Source of the DNA: Sipunculus nudus
Lineage: Eukaryota > Annelida > Sipuncula > Golfingiida > Sipunculidae
Assembly: GCA_026874595.1 (NCBI GenBank)
Contig: CM049319.1
Location: forward strand, 61,078,917 to 61,142,916
Length of the DNA stretch: 64,000 bases
Direction: 5' to 3'
Of this stretch, positions 38,013-50,800 are shown piece by piece. The first letter of the stretch is position 1. Each line of letters begins with the position of its first letter. The notes under the pieces were generated by a model that saw only the letters and a list, made by a program, of their open reading frames with translations, searched no databases and had not been told where the DNA came from. Both the position numbers and the translations under genes were made by a program.

Positions 38013-39566
38013 CTATACATCAGTTTCAATACTTGCATTGCTCTGTGGATTATTGGCAGATCCTGCGTGGTTTTGTTTATTAGCCTTGTCTTCTCCACCT
38101 GGATTCAGGGCCATGCCTTCTTCCATTTCCATTATATCTGATGCGCTGTTTGAGCGAGAAGATAGTGAGCCCTTTTTACCAGGCCTGGGGAAGTTTGGAC
38201 AACTCTGTACATGTATATAATTTTGCTTATCTTCATTGTCTGTTTCTCGGTGGTAGAAGTAGTTGAAGTTAGATACTATCACTGGTACTGGAAGGGCAAT
38301 GGTAAGCACACCTGCTATTGCACACAGAGATCCAACTAGCTTACCCCACACACCTATTGGGCGCATGTCACCATACCCCACAGTTGTCATCGTAACCACA
38401 GCCCACCAGAATGCACCTGGTATACTTGTGAAGTGAGATTCCGCGGAGTCTGCCTCAGCGAAGTATACAGCACTAGAGAAGAGAATGACACCAATAAAGA
38501 GGAAAAATATTAGCAGACCTAACTCCCTCATGCTAGCTTTCAGAGTTTGGCCTAATATTTGCAGTCCTTTTGAATGCCTTGAAAGCTTGAATATTCTGAA
38601 GACTCGTACTAACCTGATTACCCTTAAGATTGCTAGAGACATTGCTTGATTGTTGGTTTTGCTCTCATCTGCAATTACTGTGCCGAGGGTGATAAAGTAT
38701 GGAATGATAGCCACAATGTCTATGAGATTCATGATATTCTTGAAAAATCCTAGCTTCTCTGGGCATGATGCAAACCGTACCAACAGTTCTGAGGTGAACC
38801 ATACAATGCATGCTGTCTCTATTACGAAGAAAGGTTCATTGAACCTAGGTATATCATCTTCTTTAATGGTGCCTGAATCATTGTGAGTACTGTTCTCAAT
38901 ACGGTAATGTTTGAACTGAGGTAAAGTTTCTAAGCAGAAAATCACAATGGATAACAAGATGACTGTAACAGAAAAGATCGCACAAAGGCGTGCAGCCATT
39001 GAGCTTTCGGGATACTCGAATAGTAACCACATTTTCCTTTGGAAATCATTGTGTGGTAGTGGTTTCTCTTCTTCTTTAATGAATCCCTCGTCCTCCCTGT
39101 ATTTCTCTATAGCATCGTCACCAAGCTCATAAAATTTGATTTCTTCAGAAAACACATCAAGAGGGACATTAACTGGTCGCCGTAACCGGCCCCCACTTTG
39201 GTAATAATACAAAATGGCATCAAAACTTGGCCTGTTGCGGTCAAAGAAATACTCGTTCCGCAAAGGGTCATAATACCGGTTTCTTTTCTGTGGGTTCCCA
39301 AGCAGTGTTTCTGGAAACTGATTTAGTGTTTTGAGCTGCGTTTCAAACCTGAGGCCACTGACGTTGATGACAACTCGCTCACTGCACTCGTATTCGTTTA
39401 CTTCGTTGGTTGTACCGCCTTCGTCCGGATGGACATGGTCCTCCTCCGTCAGTCGTGGAAAAGACCTGGAATTTGGGAGGTTGGAACGTGCGGACAAGAT
39501 ACGTTGGTTCATGAAAGGCACCCCAGGCCCTCCATTGCCCTCCAATCCAGCCATAGCCACCTCCAT
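38013..39566 (-). CDS. Shaker-type voltage-gated K+ channel (Kv1), complete
   Basis: Pore-forming subunit of a tetrameric plasma-membrane channel that repolarises excitable cells. The 517-aa product has the T1 tetramerisation domain (about 63-160), S1 (191-213), S2 (245-267), S3 (277-297), the S4 voltage sensor (about 310-331; R315, R318, R321, R324, K327, R330), S5 (348-369), the filter TVGYGD (395-400) and S6 (408-434) with the PVP gating hinge (426-428). The last four residues ETDV are a class I PDZ ligand. N225-S-T and N229-D-S in the S1-S2 loop are possible glycosylation sites. The outer-pore residue at the Shaker T449 position is Arg (R402), as in mammalian Kv1.5. The whole protein is one exon, as is common for Kv1. 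Met5 is an alternative start. Other 5' exons cannot be excluded. Confidence 0.97.
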   Translation of the reverse strand: MEVAMAGLEGNGGPGVPFMNQRILSARSNLPNSRSFPRLTEEDHVHPDEGGTTNEVNEYECSERVVINVSGLRFETQLKTLNQFPETLLGNPQKRNRYYDPLRNEYFFDRNRPSFDAILYYYQSGGRLRRPVNVPLDVFSEEIKFYELGDDAIEKYREDEGFIKEEEKPLPHNDFQRKMWLLFEYPESSMAARLCAIFSVTVILLSIVIFCLETLPQFKHYRIENSTHNDSGTIKEDDIPRFNEPFFVIETACIVWFTSELLVRFASCPEKLGFFKNIMNLIDIVAIIPYFITLGTVIADESKTNNQAMSLAILRVIRLVRVFRIFKLSRHSKGLQILGQTLKASMRELGLLIFFLFIGVILFSSAVYFAEADSAESHFTSIPGAFWWAVVTMTTVGYGDMRPIGVWGKLVGSLCAIAGVLTIALPVPVIVSNFNYFYHRETDNEDKQNYIHVQSCPNFPRPGKKGSLSSRSNSASDIMEMEEGMALNPGGEDKANKQNHAGSANNPQSNASIETDV

Positions 39567-39656
39567 CTTACAAGCTTTGTTGCTGGGCCGAAGAATGGGG
39601 GTAAACCCCCACTTTTCAATAAACTCTAATTTTGAAATTTTGGCTATTTTCTCACA

Positions 39657-39667
39657 AATATGGCGGC
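39657..39667 (+). promoter_or_regulatory. YY1-like motif upstream of Kv1
   Basis: AATATGGCGGC fits the YY1 pattern AANATGGCGGC, here about 90 bp upstream of the Kv1 ATG on the opposite strand. YY1 sites are often close to transcription starts. A pattern match only. Confidence 0.35.
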
Positions 39668-39711
39668 CTGAAGATTCACTAAATGATGCCCGGATGACTA
39701 GAAAATTTTGA

Positions 39712-40619
39712 CGTCACACGAAATGCACTAGCGAATAGATCCGAGCAGCCTTTGTTGGACTGCAGCGATCAATGAAGCTGGCTACATGATGTTCGCTGGT
39801 GCAAAAAATCAATTTTAGTCACCATACTCTCTTGGTAACATGTACAGTCCCCGCCATGCTTGTTCATCAATGTCAAAATAAATAATGGCCTGCGTACGAA
39901 TAAACATAACAAAGTATGCAGGTTCGCTGTAGAATGATGGCTGGTGATTGGTGGATGGCCTGGGGTGTACTGAACTGTAAACAATTCCATGTTTTACAGT
40001 AAAATATAAAAACAAAACAACGTACATTCATTTGCTGCATTGATACATATACTTACATCTAATACTATGGTTGCTCTTGTTAAAAACCACACATTGGCTG
40101 GTTATGTGACGTGAAAAGAGCAAAATAATACATACATGCGGTATTTCGACGAGCCAATCACGAGAAGCCTTTCATCTATTAACAGGGTCTCACTCATTTC
40201 CTATGCCCGGTGTACGAGTACTTCGGCCTAAGATCTAGACTCGGCCGTATGTTTATTATCCAAAGAAACAGGGGCAAAATTATAGAGTGATTTCAAAAAC
40301 AGAAGATTATCAAAGTTAGTGAACCTATTGGTCAACATCTGCATTTAAATTAGGATCTGCTGTATAGACAGCAATTGTTCATAAGGACTATATAGCGTTG
40401 CGCATTTATATATCCTCGTTTTCACACTGCTTGGCCACTGGGAGCAGGAACCTTCATGAAATCGTGCACACAACGAAACACAAATGTTGTAACTGTGCAA
40501 AACAGGATGCAGTGAGCCCAGATTGAGAAGAATATCCTGATAAAAAAGCGGGATCAGGGCAGGAAATACATCAAAGAATCCATAATTTTTATAATACACG
40601 GGACAGCCAGACTCCAACA
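39712..40619. other. Intergenic space between divergent Kv1 and SNRNP70
   Basis: About 1 kb separates two genes facing away from each other, so both promoters and 5' UTRs should lie here. No repeat family from the rest of the window is seen. No clear TATA box for either gene. Confidence 0.5.
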
Positions 40620-40763
40620 ATGACACAGTATCTGCCACCGAACTTGCTGGCGCTATTTGCGCCGCGTGATCCCATGCCGTTTCTGCCACCGCTGGACAAA
40701 CTGCCAGTTGAGAAGAAACTACCACCTTACGGTGGTGTAGCCCAGTATTTGAATGAATTTGAG
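40620..40763 (+). CDS. SNRNP70: SNRNP70 (U1-70K) first coding exon, partial gene
   Basis: U1-70K is the U1 snRNP protein that binds stem-loop I of U1 RNA and helps define 5' splice sites in the nucleus. The 48 codons here begin [18 protein letters not shown] and contain FLPPLDKLP and a YGG-AQYL-EFE ending. This is the strongly conserved N-terminal segment of U1-70K that wraps the U1 core. The ATG is preceded by CCAACA. After GAG the frame meets a splice donor GTAATG at 40764, in phase 0; the frame continues but loses similarity. The RRM and the Arg/Ser-rich tail must lie in later exons. I could not find them on the plus strand up to 64000, so the first intron may be very long. Confidence 0.9.
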
Positions 40764-43700
40764 GTAATGTATGAAATACATAATATCAACCATTATACTT
40801 GTCGTCTTACTTTTGCTGTTCAAATAAAAAAGGATCAATCCCCAATTTTCGCCCAGGAACGTCTACATGTAGGTCCCAGAACCAAAAACCAGAAACCAAA
40901 ATATGAGGAAAACATTGGTTTAACTATAAGGTTGACGTAAACTTTAAGTGACTGAAAATTTTTTATTCATGCAAAAGGAATGAAAACTAATTGTGGGTCA
41001 CTCAGAAAATAGTTCTATTTTATTTAGTTTATACTTTATCACATCATACATAAGACATTGTCATTTGTCTTCTTAGTGATAAACTGTTGTCGTCGTCACG
41101 AGTTGACATTCTTTTCACAAGTTACATCCATACAACGTCGTGGACAAGTGAACCAGTAATGTATCTGCAGGCGCTCGCTCAAACTAGGAGCGGAATGACA
41201 GGAAACAAGTTTTATCTGGTGCACAAAATAATCAAAAAAGATCAAATATGGCTTTAATAAATATCATAAAACACACTACTTGAGTGTGTACTTCGAAACT
41301 CCCGTGAATCCATGATCATTGTACGCATAAACAGAGGACCCGTGAATGGGGAGTTAGCACAATAAGTGACACGATAATATGCTAGACATGTCTTGTATTC
41401 TAGGTAATTATCATAAATACTGCGTTATATAAAGATGTTTTCAGCCGTCAAAATGTCATATACCATTTGGTCTTTCCTTCGCAGTAAGTTATCCAGTCTA
41501 AACAGTTCAGAATTTTTTGTTTTTCCTTTCATTATGTGCGACCCTGGTTTGGGGTCGCGCTGCAGACACTTTTCGTTATGTAGTGTGCATGACTGAGTCT
41601 GAGTGAGTCATGGTACAGGACAAGATAAACTGTAGTCTGACATGATTGCTCTGTTCCAGCGCCCCTGTTCAGCTAATTTTTAGCAATATTTTTTATCAAA
41701 TATATTTTGTTTGTCACTACAAATTAAATTTAGAAGAAGGTTGTGAGGTTAGGGCACATATCTGCTGCTGTTGATATCAGCCTCAAACAGACCATGTTGG
41801 CTTCAAGTGCCAGGCAACTTTGGTCACCAGCTCAAGTGGGCCACAAACAGCACTGACTCTCTGGCCAACCAAATTGGCTTCAGTAAATAATGGAGAGCAC
41901 CATTTCAGCTGCCAGGCCCAATTTCACTTATTCAAGCCTGTATAACTGGGTAATTTTTGGCTCTGGTTTGCCTTTGTCTGCATATTAAAAAAACTGAGGA
42001 GGACCCTATTAAAAACTTTCATTGAACTTGGAATTTTCAGTGCTGATAGTATTTACTTCTGTTTCTGCCATTTCTATAAAGACTAATTTTGATTTTCTCA
42101 GATATAGGTAACCCCTATTAATAATAAATATCATACTATTAACTGACACATATTTAAAACTTGTACATCACAAAAACCCTCACATTCCCTCAACCAGAAA
42201 CAAACTGGCTATATACAATACCCTTTTGACATAATAAGTTTTAAAGAAAAAAATCTTGTATGTATACGTTATCTGCTGCCTTAAAAATTATCACAGCATC
42301 TGAATAAAAACACTGTTGTATCTCACTTAAAGCTAACTGAAACTGAATGTATCTAATAAATAATCAGTGCATGTCCCTATGTGAAAAACAGGGAAAGCTC
42401 CAAACAATAAACTACTGAGGATATGTGCTTAATTATGAGGGACCCTGTGGCCAAAATGGTACTCTCGTTTACACTGCAGCTGATATGGTTGACCAGACAG
42501 AGTCATGCTCATTTAAGTTGGCAGCTGAAGTCGCTGGGCGTTGGCTGCTGATGGTAGGTTTCAGGCCGGCGGCAGATATGTCCCTATACTGTTTGTGATG
42601 GGTGAAATAAATAAGGCCATCCTTCCAATAGGGGGAGGGGGGTTCATTACAGCGCACAAGAGCGACTGGGTGACCTTCACTTGCTCACAGGAAGGGGCAA
42701 ACTTCATGCATTGAATCATAGTTAATTAACACTAATGTCTAATCACTACAGATTGAATATAGTGATTTGGAAAGAACAGAGTGATTATGTGTGTAACACT
42801 TTATATTTCTTGTATGGAATGTCCCACTTATGTAATTAAAGGTTAACAGATAGAGTTAAGAAGAAAAAATAGATTATTCCAAAATAAGGGCCTCAGGCCA
42901 AAAGTTCCATTTACAAACATCAGCATTCCATTTCAGAATACAAATGAATCATGACCATATTGTGGTGGCACTGATATGTCACAAGACCATACTGTTCAGT
43001 CATATTTCTTTCTGAATTAATCAGAATAATCATTACATGAGAGAGCATTATTTTGCTGTTAGATTATCACAACAATTGGTGACCTGCATCAGTGCATTGT
43101 ATAAAATCCTCAAAAAAAAACACAAATAGTTGTTGTTGAATGGAGTATAGATCATAGATTAGATGTTCTATGTCAGAACTGTTATAGTGAATACTACGGA
43201 ATAGTTTGTTCCATACCTTCATGTCAGATTGTCCCCTTATTTTTTGCCAGGAAAATTTTTATTTATAACTTATATATTTTGAGAAAGAGAATGGTAATAT
43301 TTGGTAGAAGATCAATGGACATACTTAACATCAAGGTTAATAGACATCTGCCTTCCACAATATTTGAAAAACAAAATTATTTAAAATATGAGATATTTGT
43401 CAACATATCACAACATATCATCCCTACTTAATGCATTCAAGGTAATTGGTTAGATGCCAAAACAGCCTCAGTTGACAGCTGCTGATTGGATTATGTCATG
43501 TAAACACCAAGAAATATGAAGGTCTGCATAATTTAACATGCCTTTTCATGCAGGGACACACTTGATCAATCAGATAGTATCATAGTACAGATCATTGGAA
43601 AAGTCAGGAAAGTGAACTGGCGATTTAATTAAAATTTTTTGATTGCTATATCAGATTGTCACCTCTATATGTAGCTTTATAAAATATAAATATTAATTAA

Positions 43701-44002
43701 AGAAGGCTAAACACTTAAACACATATCTAAATACCAGGTGCACAGAGGTTGGTGGACCTTTTATTAAAGTTTAAACTCAGTGATACAAGGCCCTGCCATA
43801 CATTGAGTCTGATGGCCAAATGGTGAGAGTTCCTTCAATGTAGAGTAGGGTGCACTCAGTGGATCCATTGCATGTACTTTTTGATTGCCTCACAACATGA
43901 CATAGGATTATAATATTAAGTTGTATCAAAATATGTAATCCATGGCTTCAGGAACAAGTAAATTTAAACTTTATATCTCTTTATAAACAGTTACTGGCTT
44001 TT
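40764..44002 (+). other. Probable SNRNP70 intron 1 (start), no other gene seen
   Basis: AT-rich, no recognisable exon. Contains a perfect-stem hairpin GCGACCC-TGGTTTG-GGGTCGC (about 41539-41559) and a second dyad CATGACT...AGTCATG (about 41588-41612). Their role is unknown. Confidence 0.4.
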
Positions 44003-44881
44003 TAGCTCAGCTGACTTTCAGTCATGCTGTGCTATAGGGATCACCCTTTGTCCATTGTCCGTCTGTCCGTTAACCAGGCACAAATCGTAACCGCTTGACC
44101 TAGAATTTTGTAACTTAAAATTTTTAGGGGTAAATGAAAAATCTCCTCGGAAACCAGAAATTAGGTCTCTTTTACTCATATCCTTTGAGCTATGGGGCCC
44201 AAAAGTACCCCCCATAATAGTCAAAAATTTCATACAAAAACTTCAATATCTCATTAACTACATCACAATTGGTCATGATTTTTGGCATACATATTGATCA
44301 TGAGATGTTCCATCAGTTTCTGCAGACATGTGGGGCCACCTGTATTTTTCGATTTTTTAAGAATTGTTTTCTCTATTTTTGAGACCTTTAAAAATGTGAA
44401 CATCTGTTAACAGGGCACAAATCGTAAAGACTGTACCTAGAAGCTTCATTCTTGACACACAGGGATACCCATGAAATGTCTCCATGGAAACCTAAAATTA
44501 GGTCTCTGTTACCCATATCCTTTGAGCAATGGCACTCCAAAGTACAGCTCAGAAAAATGGAGAATTTGATACAAAAGCTGAAGTTTCTGAACAACCAATG
44601 CAGAGATCACCATGATTCTTTGCATGGATATTGACCATTTAGTGGTTTAATTAGTTTCTGCAGACAGGTGGAGCCTTTTTAATTTTTTTAAAATTTTTTT
44701 TTAAGTCTATGCATTTTTTCTCTATTTTTGAGATATATAAATACAGACACAATCTTGGCCTGTTGGTTAATCTGTTTGATGCTTCAGTTGAATGGGTATA
44801 TACTACCATTCAGATGATAAAATTTCCTTTAGTGTATCTGTGCCTAGTCAGCTGAGCATCATGACCCATGGGTCACATGTT
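44003..44881 (-). mobile_element. Helentron-like element E5, minus strand
   Basis: Read on the minus strand, the 5' end is AACATGTGACCCATGGGTC (44863-44881), followed by GCTCAGCTGAC. The 3' hairpin is at 44003-44034, preceded by a short GGACAGACGGACAATGGAC stretch. Two core units of about 350 bp share GCACAAATCGTAA and TTAGGTCTC, unlike those of E1-E4. Short and non-coding. Confidence 0.8.
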
Positions 44882-47800
44882 TACCAGAGATATCAACAAA
44901 TTTTGGGCCACATCAACTTGAAAACCTGCCAAGCTGAGAGGTGGATAGTTGATCATTTTGTTTAAACAGACCCAACTTTAAAGAGTGATTGACTGATGCA
45001 GATAATATAGAGAATAATCAAACAAGGCTAGGTAGGAACTGGACTGGTCACCACCAGAAACTGAACATCCTAAATGTCTATTAGACTCAACTGTACCATT
45101 GTATACAACTACCTATGTTTATTGTCATAATGGACCAAGTTTCTCATCTGACTTGCAAAATACTGAATCACAAGTTTTATTATTTTCATGACAGTCTGCA
45201 AAGCTGATAGTGTTCATAAAAAATATTTTGGTGAAACAAATGTAAAACTGTCTGTTGAAAGTGGTTAGTTCAAGAATGTTAGGTTATAGATGTCTGGAGA
45301 TGTTACTTCTCCATACTGTAACTAAGTGTTTAAAATTTTACTTGCTGCAGCAACATTTTTATAATCAATTGAGAATTACTGACTTTTTACCCAAGTGCTT
45401 TTCTTCTGTCATATTGTAAGTGTACAGTCTTACAAATGATATCAAAGACCAAAGCATTGGCAGCATTCTTGATTTCAGGTTTTTACACCATTCCCTTTAT
45501 GGCAGGTTTAACAATTTTAGTTTGAATGATGATTGGTTATTATTGTCATCATGTATGTTAGCTGTTTTACAGTAAGAGCGTGATAATTTTATTGATTTTT
45601 GCAGTCAGTAATGATGTGCCCTTGTCCAGCTGTCCATGCAAAGAATATACCTTCTGAACTGTAGTGACACCTTGGGGTTAAATAGGGTACTAACCAGTTT
45701 CATGGAAGGTTTTACTTGGATCTTTACTTATAATACCAGGTATATGCTGATTCTGTTAGCATTAAGTAGGCTTTGCCCATGTATAAGATTTTAAAAAAAA
45801 ATTACAATTTATTGTGAAAAAAATCTTTGAAAAAGACTTTGAAAATGATTTTTCTGTGAAACTATCTTTAGAGAAACTAAAACAACAATGAGTTTCAGGT
45901 GCTTTATTGTTAATTACATGTATATTAAATTAGTTTTGAAATAATTATACAATGAACATTTTTGCCCCATGTCTAAATAGTGTAACCGTTTTATATTTTG
46001 TTGTTTGTTTTAAAGCTAGAATGTTTACTTTGATTCAGTGAACATGAAGTCATCATACAGCATATGTACACAAGAGCAAGGAACATATTTTTTTTTTCAG
46101 TGTCTTTTTCTAGTTTTATTTCTTCCTTCATTTACTGCAATGGTCCATTCATGTTTAGTTTTGCCAAATTATTATGGGTGAGAATAGTTCCCATTTACGA
46201 ATGATTAACTAATTTGACAAAAAGTTTTTTTTCAGAAAATATTCTGTTCTTTTTCTTTTTTGTCTTCTTCAAAATGTATAGTATATTTGAAATTTATATT
46301 TGAATTTTAGGTATGATGATGCAACTAAGATTATATTTCTCTCAGATTAAAATTAGTAGTGTAACAGTTAATTAATTACATAGATGACTGGTCATTTTCT
46401 TTCATAATCCTTTAAATTGGTTGCATAATTGACAATCACAAATGATACTGTAATCCTATCTAAAGAAGTCCAAAAAAGGTATACTAATGTCTGTAAGAAA
46501 GATTGGGCACAGAATGGTGAACAGCATAAAAACTTAAGCTCAAAAAAGTACAAGGCTAGTGATTTATTTATACTTCTATCAGATGAGCAACAATCAGTTG
46601 ATTTGAACTTTTGCATTTTTAGTAGTTTTCATATCTTTTTAGGTGTCTTGCTCAAACCTCATTTCTTAGGATAGACATACATCATACATAGAATATAATG
46701 TATATGGCACTGTTATATAACAAAGAAAGTCCCCTGAAATCCTTCCTTTGATGATAGAACAGTTAGATCCTTATAGATGAGAAAATTAAAATGTTGCTTG
46801 TTCAGAATAAAATGATAAATTATACTATAAAACTTTTCCCCATTGTCTGGCAAAACAATTTTTTATCAGGTAGGTCTCCCACTGAAGTGTATGATTGTTT
46901 ATATTAATGAAAAATCTAATCAATAATTCAATCAAAGGCAATAATCGATAATTTGATTAAATCAAAGACCCTTTGGAAACTCACAGGCCTACTTATGCAC
47001 ATCACATTTTTATATAAATAAGGGTTACAGTTCAATGAATAATCAATGTATTGAATTCCACCCCCTTAATTAAATTGTAATCCATCTTTACCTCTGAATC
47101 AATTAATTTTCATTCAGTTTAAGTTTATGCAAGCACTACTCCAAAACAAGTGAGCTGTCAACTGTGATGGATGTCCTCACCATATAGATTCCAATTCTTG
47201 TCCATTAAGCACCCCACTCGCAACAAAAATGGCAGCATTGAACATAGGGCAAACTTTACTTTTTCTTTACTTACTGCAATAAACTGCCATCCATTGTGGA
47301 AAAATATAAAATGTTGTTTACAAGAAGGTCTGAAATTTAGTACTAAAGTAATAATTACATCGAGAATCGAATCAAAGGTGAGGAAGGGATTAAGGGAATC
47401 AGTTCAGTGGCCCCACACAATTCACAGCCCAATATTTAAGCCAGTAGGAGGGAAGCTCATTCACCAGACATTATAAGTAGACCTGCCATGATTCAGAATG
47501 CGGCCACTTCTCGGGGGTATGGAAATGATATGCATTGACATTGACATCCAGTGCATATGGCCACTGAGCCATGGGATATGTATGAGCTGCTGTGTTCTAT
47601 AAAACTTCACATAAGGCATGTCCTGTACCCTTTATTAAAAATAACTTTTGGGATCTTAAGCAGGGTTTTCTGGATAAATCCCATACAGAAATAGGCTTGG
47701 TTAAATGTATAGGATATTGTATACATGTACATTTTTACCCAGGGGGTACCTTGTTTAGAAAAGAATCCCTTAACTGGTAACTAAAACCAGATTCCAGAAC

Positions 47801-50800
47801 TTGGGGAAGGGGGGGGGGGGTGTGCACTCTGTAAAGGGATTTTGAGTCACCTGCTTATGTCTGTGTTGCGAGCATTTAGTTTATGGAACCAAACAACTGT
47901 TTAATTAAGCCAGTTCATAGAGAATACAAATTCTTAAGAATTGTTTAATAGGTTTTCTTTGGCTAAATTATCAAGCAGTTATGAAAATGAAATATGAGCA
48001 TTGTGCAATAACAAAATATCAAGAAGAGCTGTTTAACTTGAAAAATGAAAATATAAATATTTAAAAATAAAAGAATTGTGATATTTTTATTTAATATTTG
48101 ATTTTAATTTTTAAGCTGCAGCTGCATTGTGTAATTTCTTGAGTATATAATTCTAGCTTTTGATATGGCAAAAAATTATTTTAGACTTTTGAATAAATGA
48201 ATTTTCCAAAATTTCAGTTGCATTTCGGACTTAACAAAAAATCTGCTAGTGCAGCTAAAGCAGCAGAAATGAATCTGAATTTGTTCAGTTTTGTGCAATA
48301 CCATATGTTTAGAATGACGGTTATACCTGCACTGGTGCACCTTTCACTCAGGTACACTTCTTGACACACCTTGAGGCTTACAATAAAGTACACATTTAGG
48401 GAAGTAACTGACACGCAAGTGCTGTAGCAAGAATTACGAGCCCATAGAATGAAAGTGGGAGACAGCAAATCATAAATAATTCAGACAAGTTGCCATGGAG
48501 AACATGGCTACATGAATGATTTTGAAGCTATTGCAGAGTTGTTAGATTTCAAAATAGCTTTACATATTGGCCATATCTCAAATGTTTTATTGGTATCACG
48601 GAAATATTGCATCATGGGAAACAGGCAATTTGTATTGTTAATTCCCATTGGTGAAGAAGTCTAAAACAGAATTAAAAACAAATTCCAAAATACTGTTGGG
48701 AATGTTGTGATACAATATTTTTGTAATGTTTTGGTGAAGATGGCGTGACAACTCTGTGTGCAGTATAATAATAAGTCCAATAGGTACAATTAAATTTTAT
48801 GTATCATAATGTTATGTTTAGTTTAACTCACTAACATTGAATAAAGGGAAACAGTGAATTATATAGTGCAGCAGGTGCTTCTGTATGTTGATGTTGAATG
48901 CTAAGATTCATTAAGTCATATTTATAAGAAAGTCAGGGGAAAATAAAATTCTTCCCCATGCTTCATCAAGAATGACCAGGATCAAGGGGATAACGTTTTG
49001 GAGGTGCAGATATATAACTAAAAAAAATGACTATTTTATTGGTCTGAAGCTCAAGCATCTGTTTCTAAGTGATAGACTGAATGTCAGTGAAAGATTAACC
49101 ATGTTACTACACATAAAAATAAAGTACATGAAAAGGAAGAATATCAAAATATATTTTTAACCAGATACAAAATCTTCATTCAAAACCTTCTTCCATCCAA
49201 ACAAAAGAGCAGCAGTCAAAGATGACCTCAAAAAGAGTAGCAAGTTCGTTTCCATAAAATTGACAGATACAAGGTATTTCCATCAGTTCCCACTGTATAC
49301 ACTTTTATTATAATGTCAGGACTTATGGACCAAATAAAATGAGTTGATTGATTGTTATTGAAAAAACATGTCACTTCTGACGCAGTCATTTGATTATGGG
49401 GATCTGTTGGCGTAGAAGAAGTCCATTAGTTGGCCAGGACCTCAAATGATTTCTGTAGCAAGAAGTGAAACAGATTGACTCCTTGTAGTGAAAGGGATTA
49501 AAAGTCAACAGAGGCTTTGTAATTTCACAGGGTCCCAATAGGTCCTAGAAATCCTGGAAAATAATAGATTTATCCATTTAAATCAAAATTGTTCTAGAAC
49601 TTATTTTATTTCTGTGTTAGTGAATGTAATGTGAAATTGTACAAGGAAAAATACCTTAGAAACATGTGGATAAGGGTATTAAAGCTAGCCACCTTGATGT
49701 AATTAGTGAATGATTCACATCTGCATCAGTGTATGTAGCTAAGATGCATTGAATAATATACATGTGGTGCAGATCTATTTTCCCATAATCTCTGACTTAG
49801 GTACAACAGGACATCTTTGTTCTTATCACTTACAAAGATGCTGACAGGGTTGTAGTGCACACCACTAGTACTAGTAGTAGAACCCTAGTGCATGTTTTGT
49901 TTGTCCAGTTAAGTCAGAGTATTAAGGTCTAAGTCCACTTTCAACGAATCCAAATCTTTTATATTTAGAATACAAAGAAAATTATGTAAATTCTTAAAAA
50001 TGCAGAAACAGAATTTTGTAATATTTATTGAAGGGTTTTTCCATTTATCTTTTATTTTCAGTATTAAGAACTTTCAAATACCTTTCGTTGTTTGAGTCAA
50101 CTGGTCTAACCCTTGGGATTTTTTTTCTCTTTAGTCTTTAAAATGTTAGCAGGAAAGTCCAAATTTATTTTATATTTTTTGTTTTCTCTTCAAATCAATA
50201 TAGCTGAACTTTCCCTTTCTTGATTCTTTACTGACAAAGTTTGAATACAGAACCATAGTGTCTTGGTCCTGAAAAAGTGCTTTATTCTAATTATCTTTCT
50301 ATTTCTATAGTTCTAAGTTCTTATAGGTTACCTCAGAAGGTATCATCTGATTTTCTTTTTGTTCTGGTGTTCTTTTCATCATTTGCATAACACATTTATT
50401 TTTATGTAATACATGCTTGTCCTAATTAAATTGAAATGCACCTGTATAATCAAATAATAACATCTATTAAACTCTTAAAATTTTACTATAATCATTTTGC
50501 TCTTCGATATGTACATGTTATGACCATATCTGTACATATGCTAATGAATTAATTATTTACATACAGGTAATTGTGACAAATCCTGCATCTTCATAAACAC
50601 AATATATTTTTGCTAGTTTAAGCTGATTGCTGGCATATCATCAAAATTTCTGGTTGATCATTTAATGAAATTTTAACAAATTACATGAAGGACTCTAACT
50701 GGCAACAGAATTTGTTTATAAAGTTAGGGATTCCAGGCATTATTTGGATCCCTGAATAATTTGAGTGGTTTCTTTATTTTAAAAAAACTTAGACAGGTCA

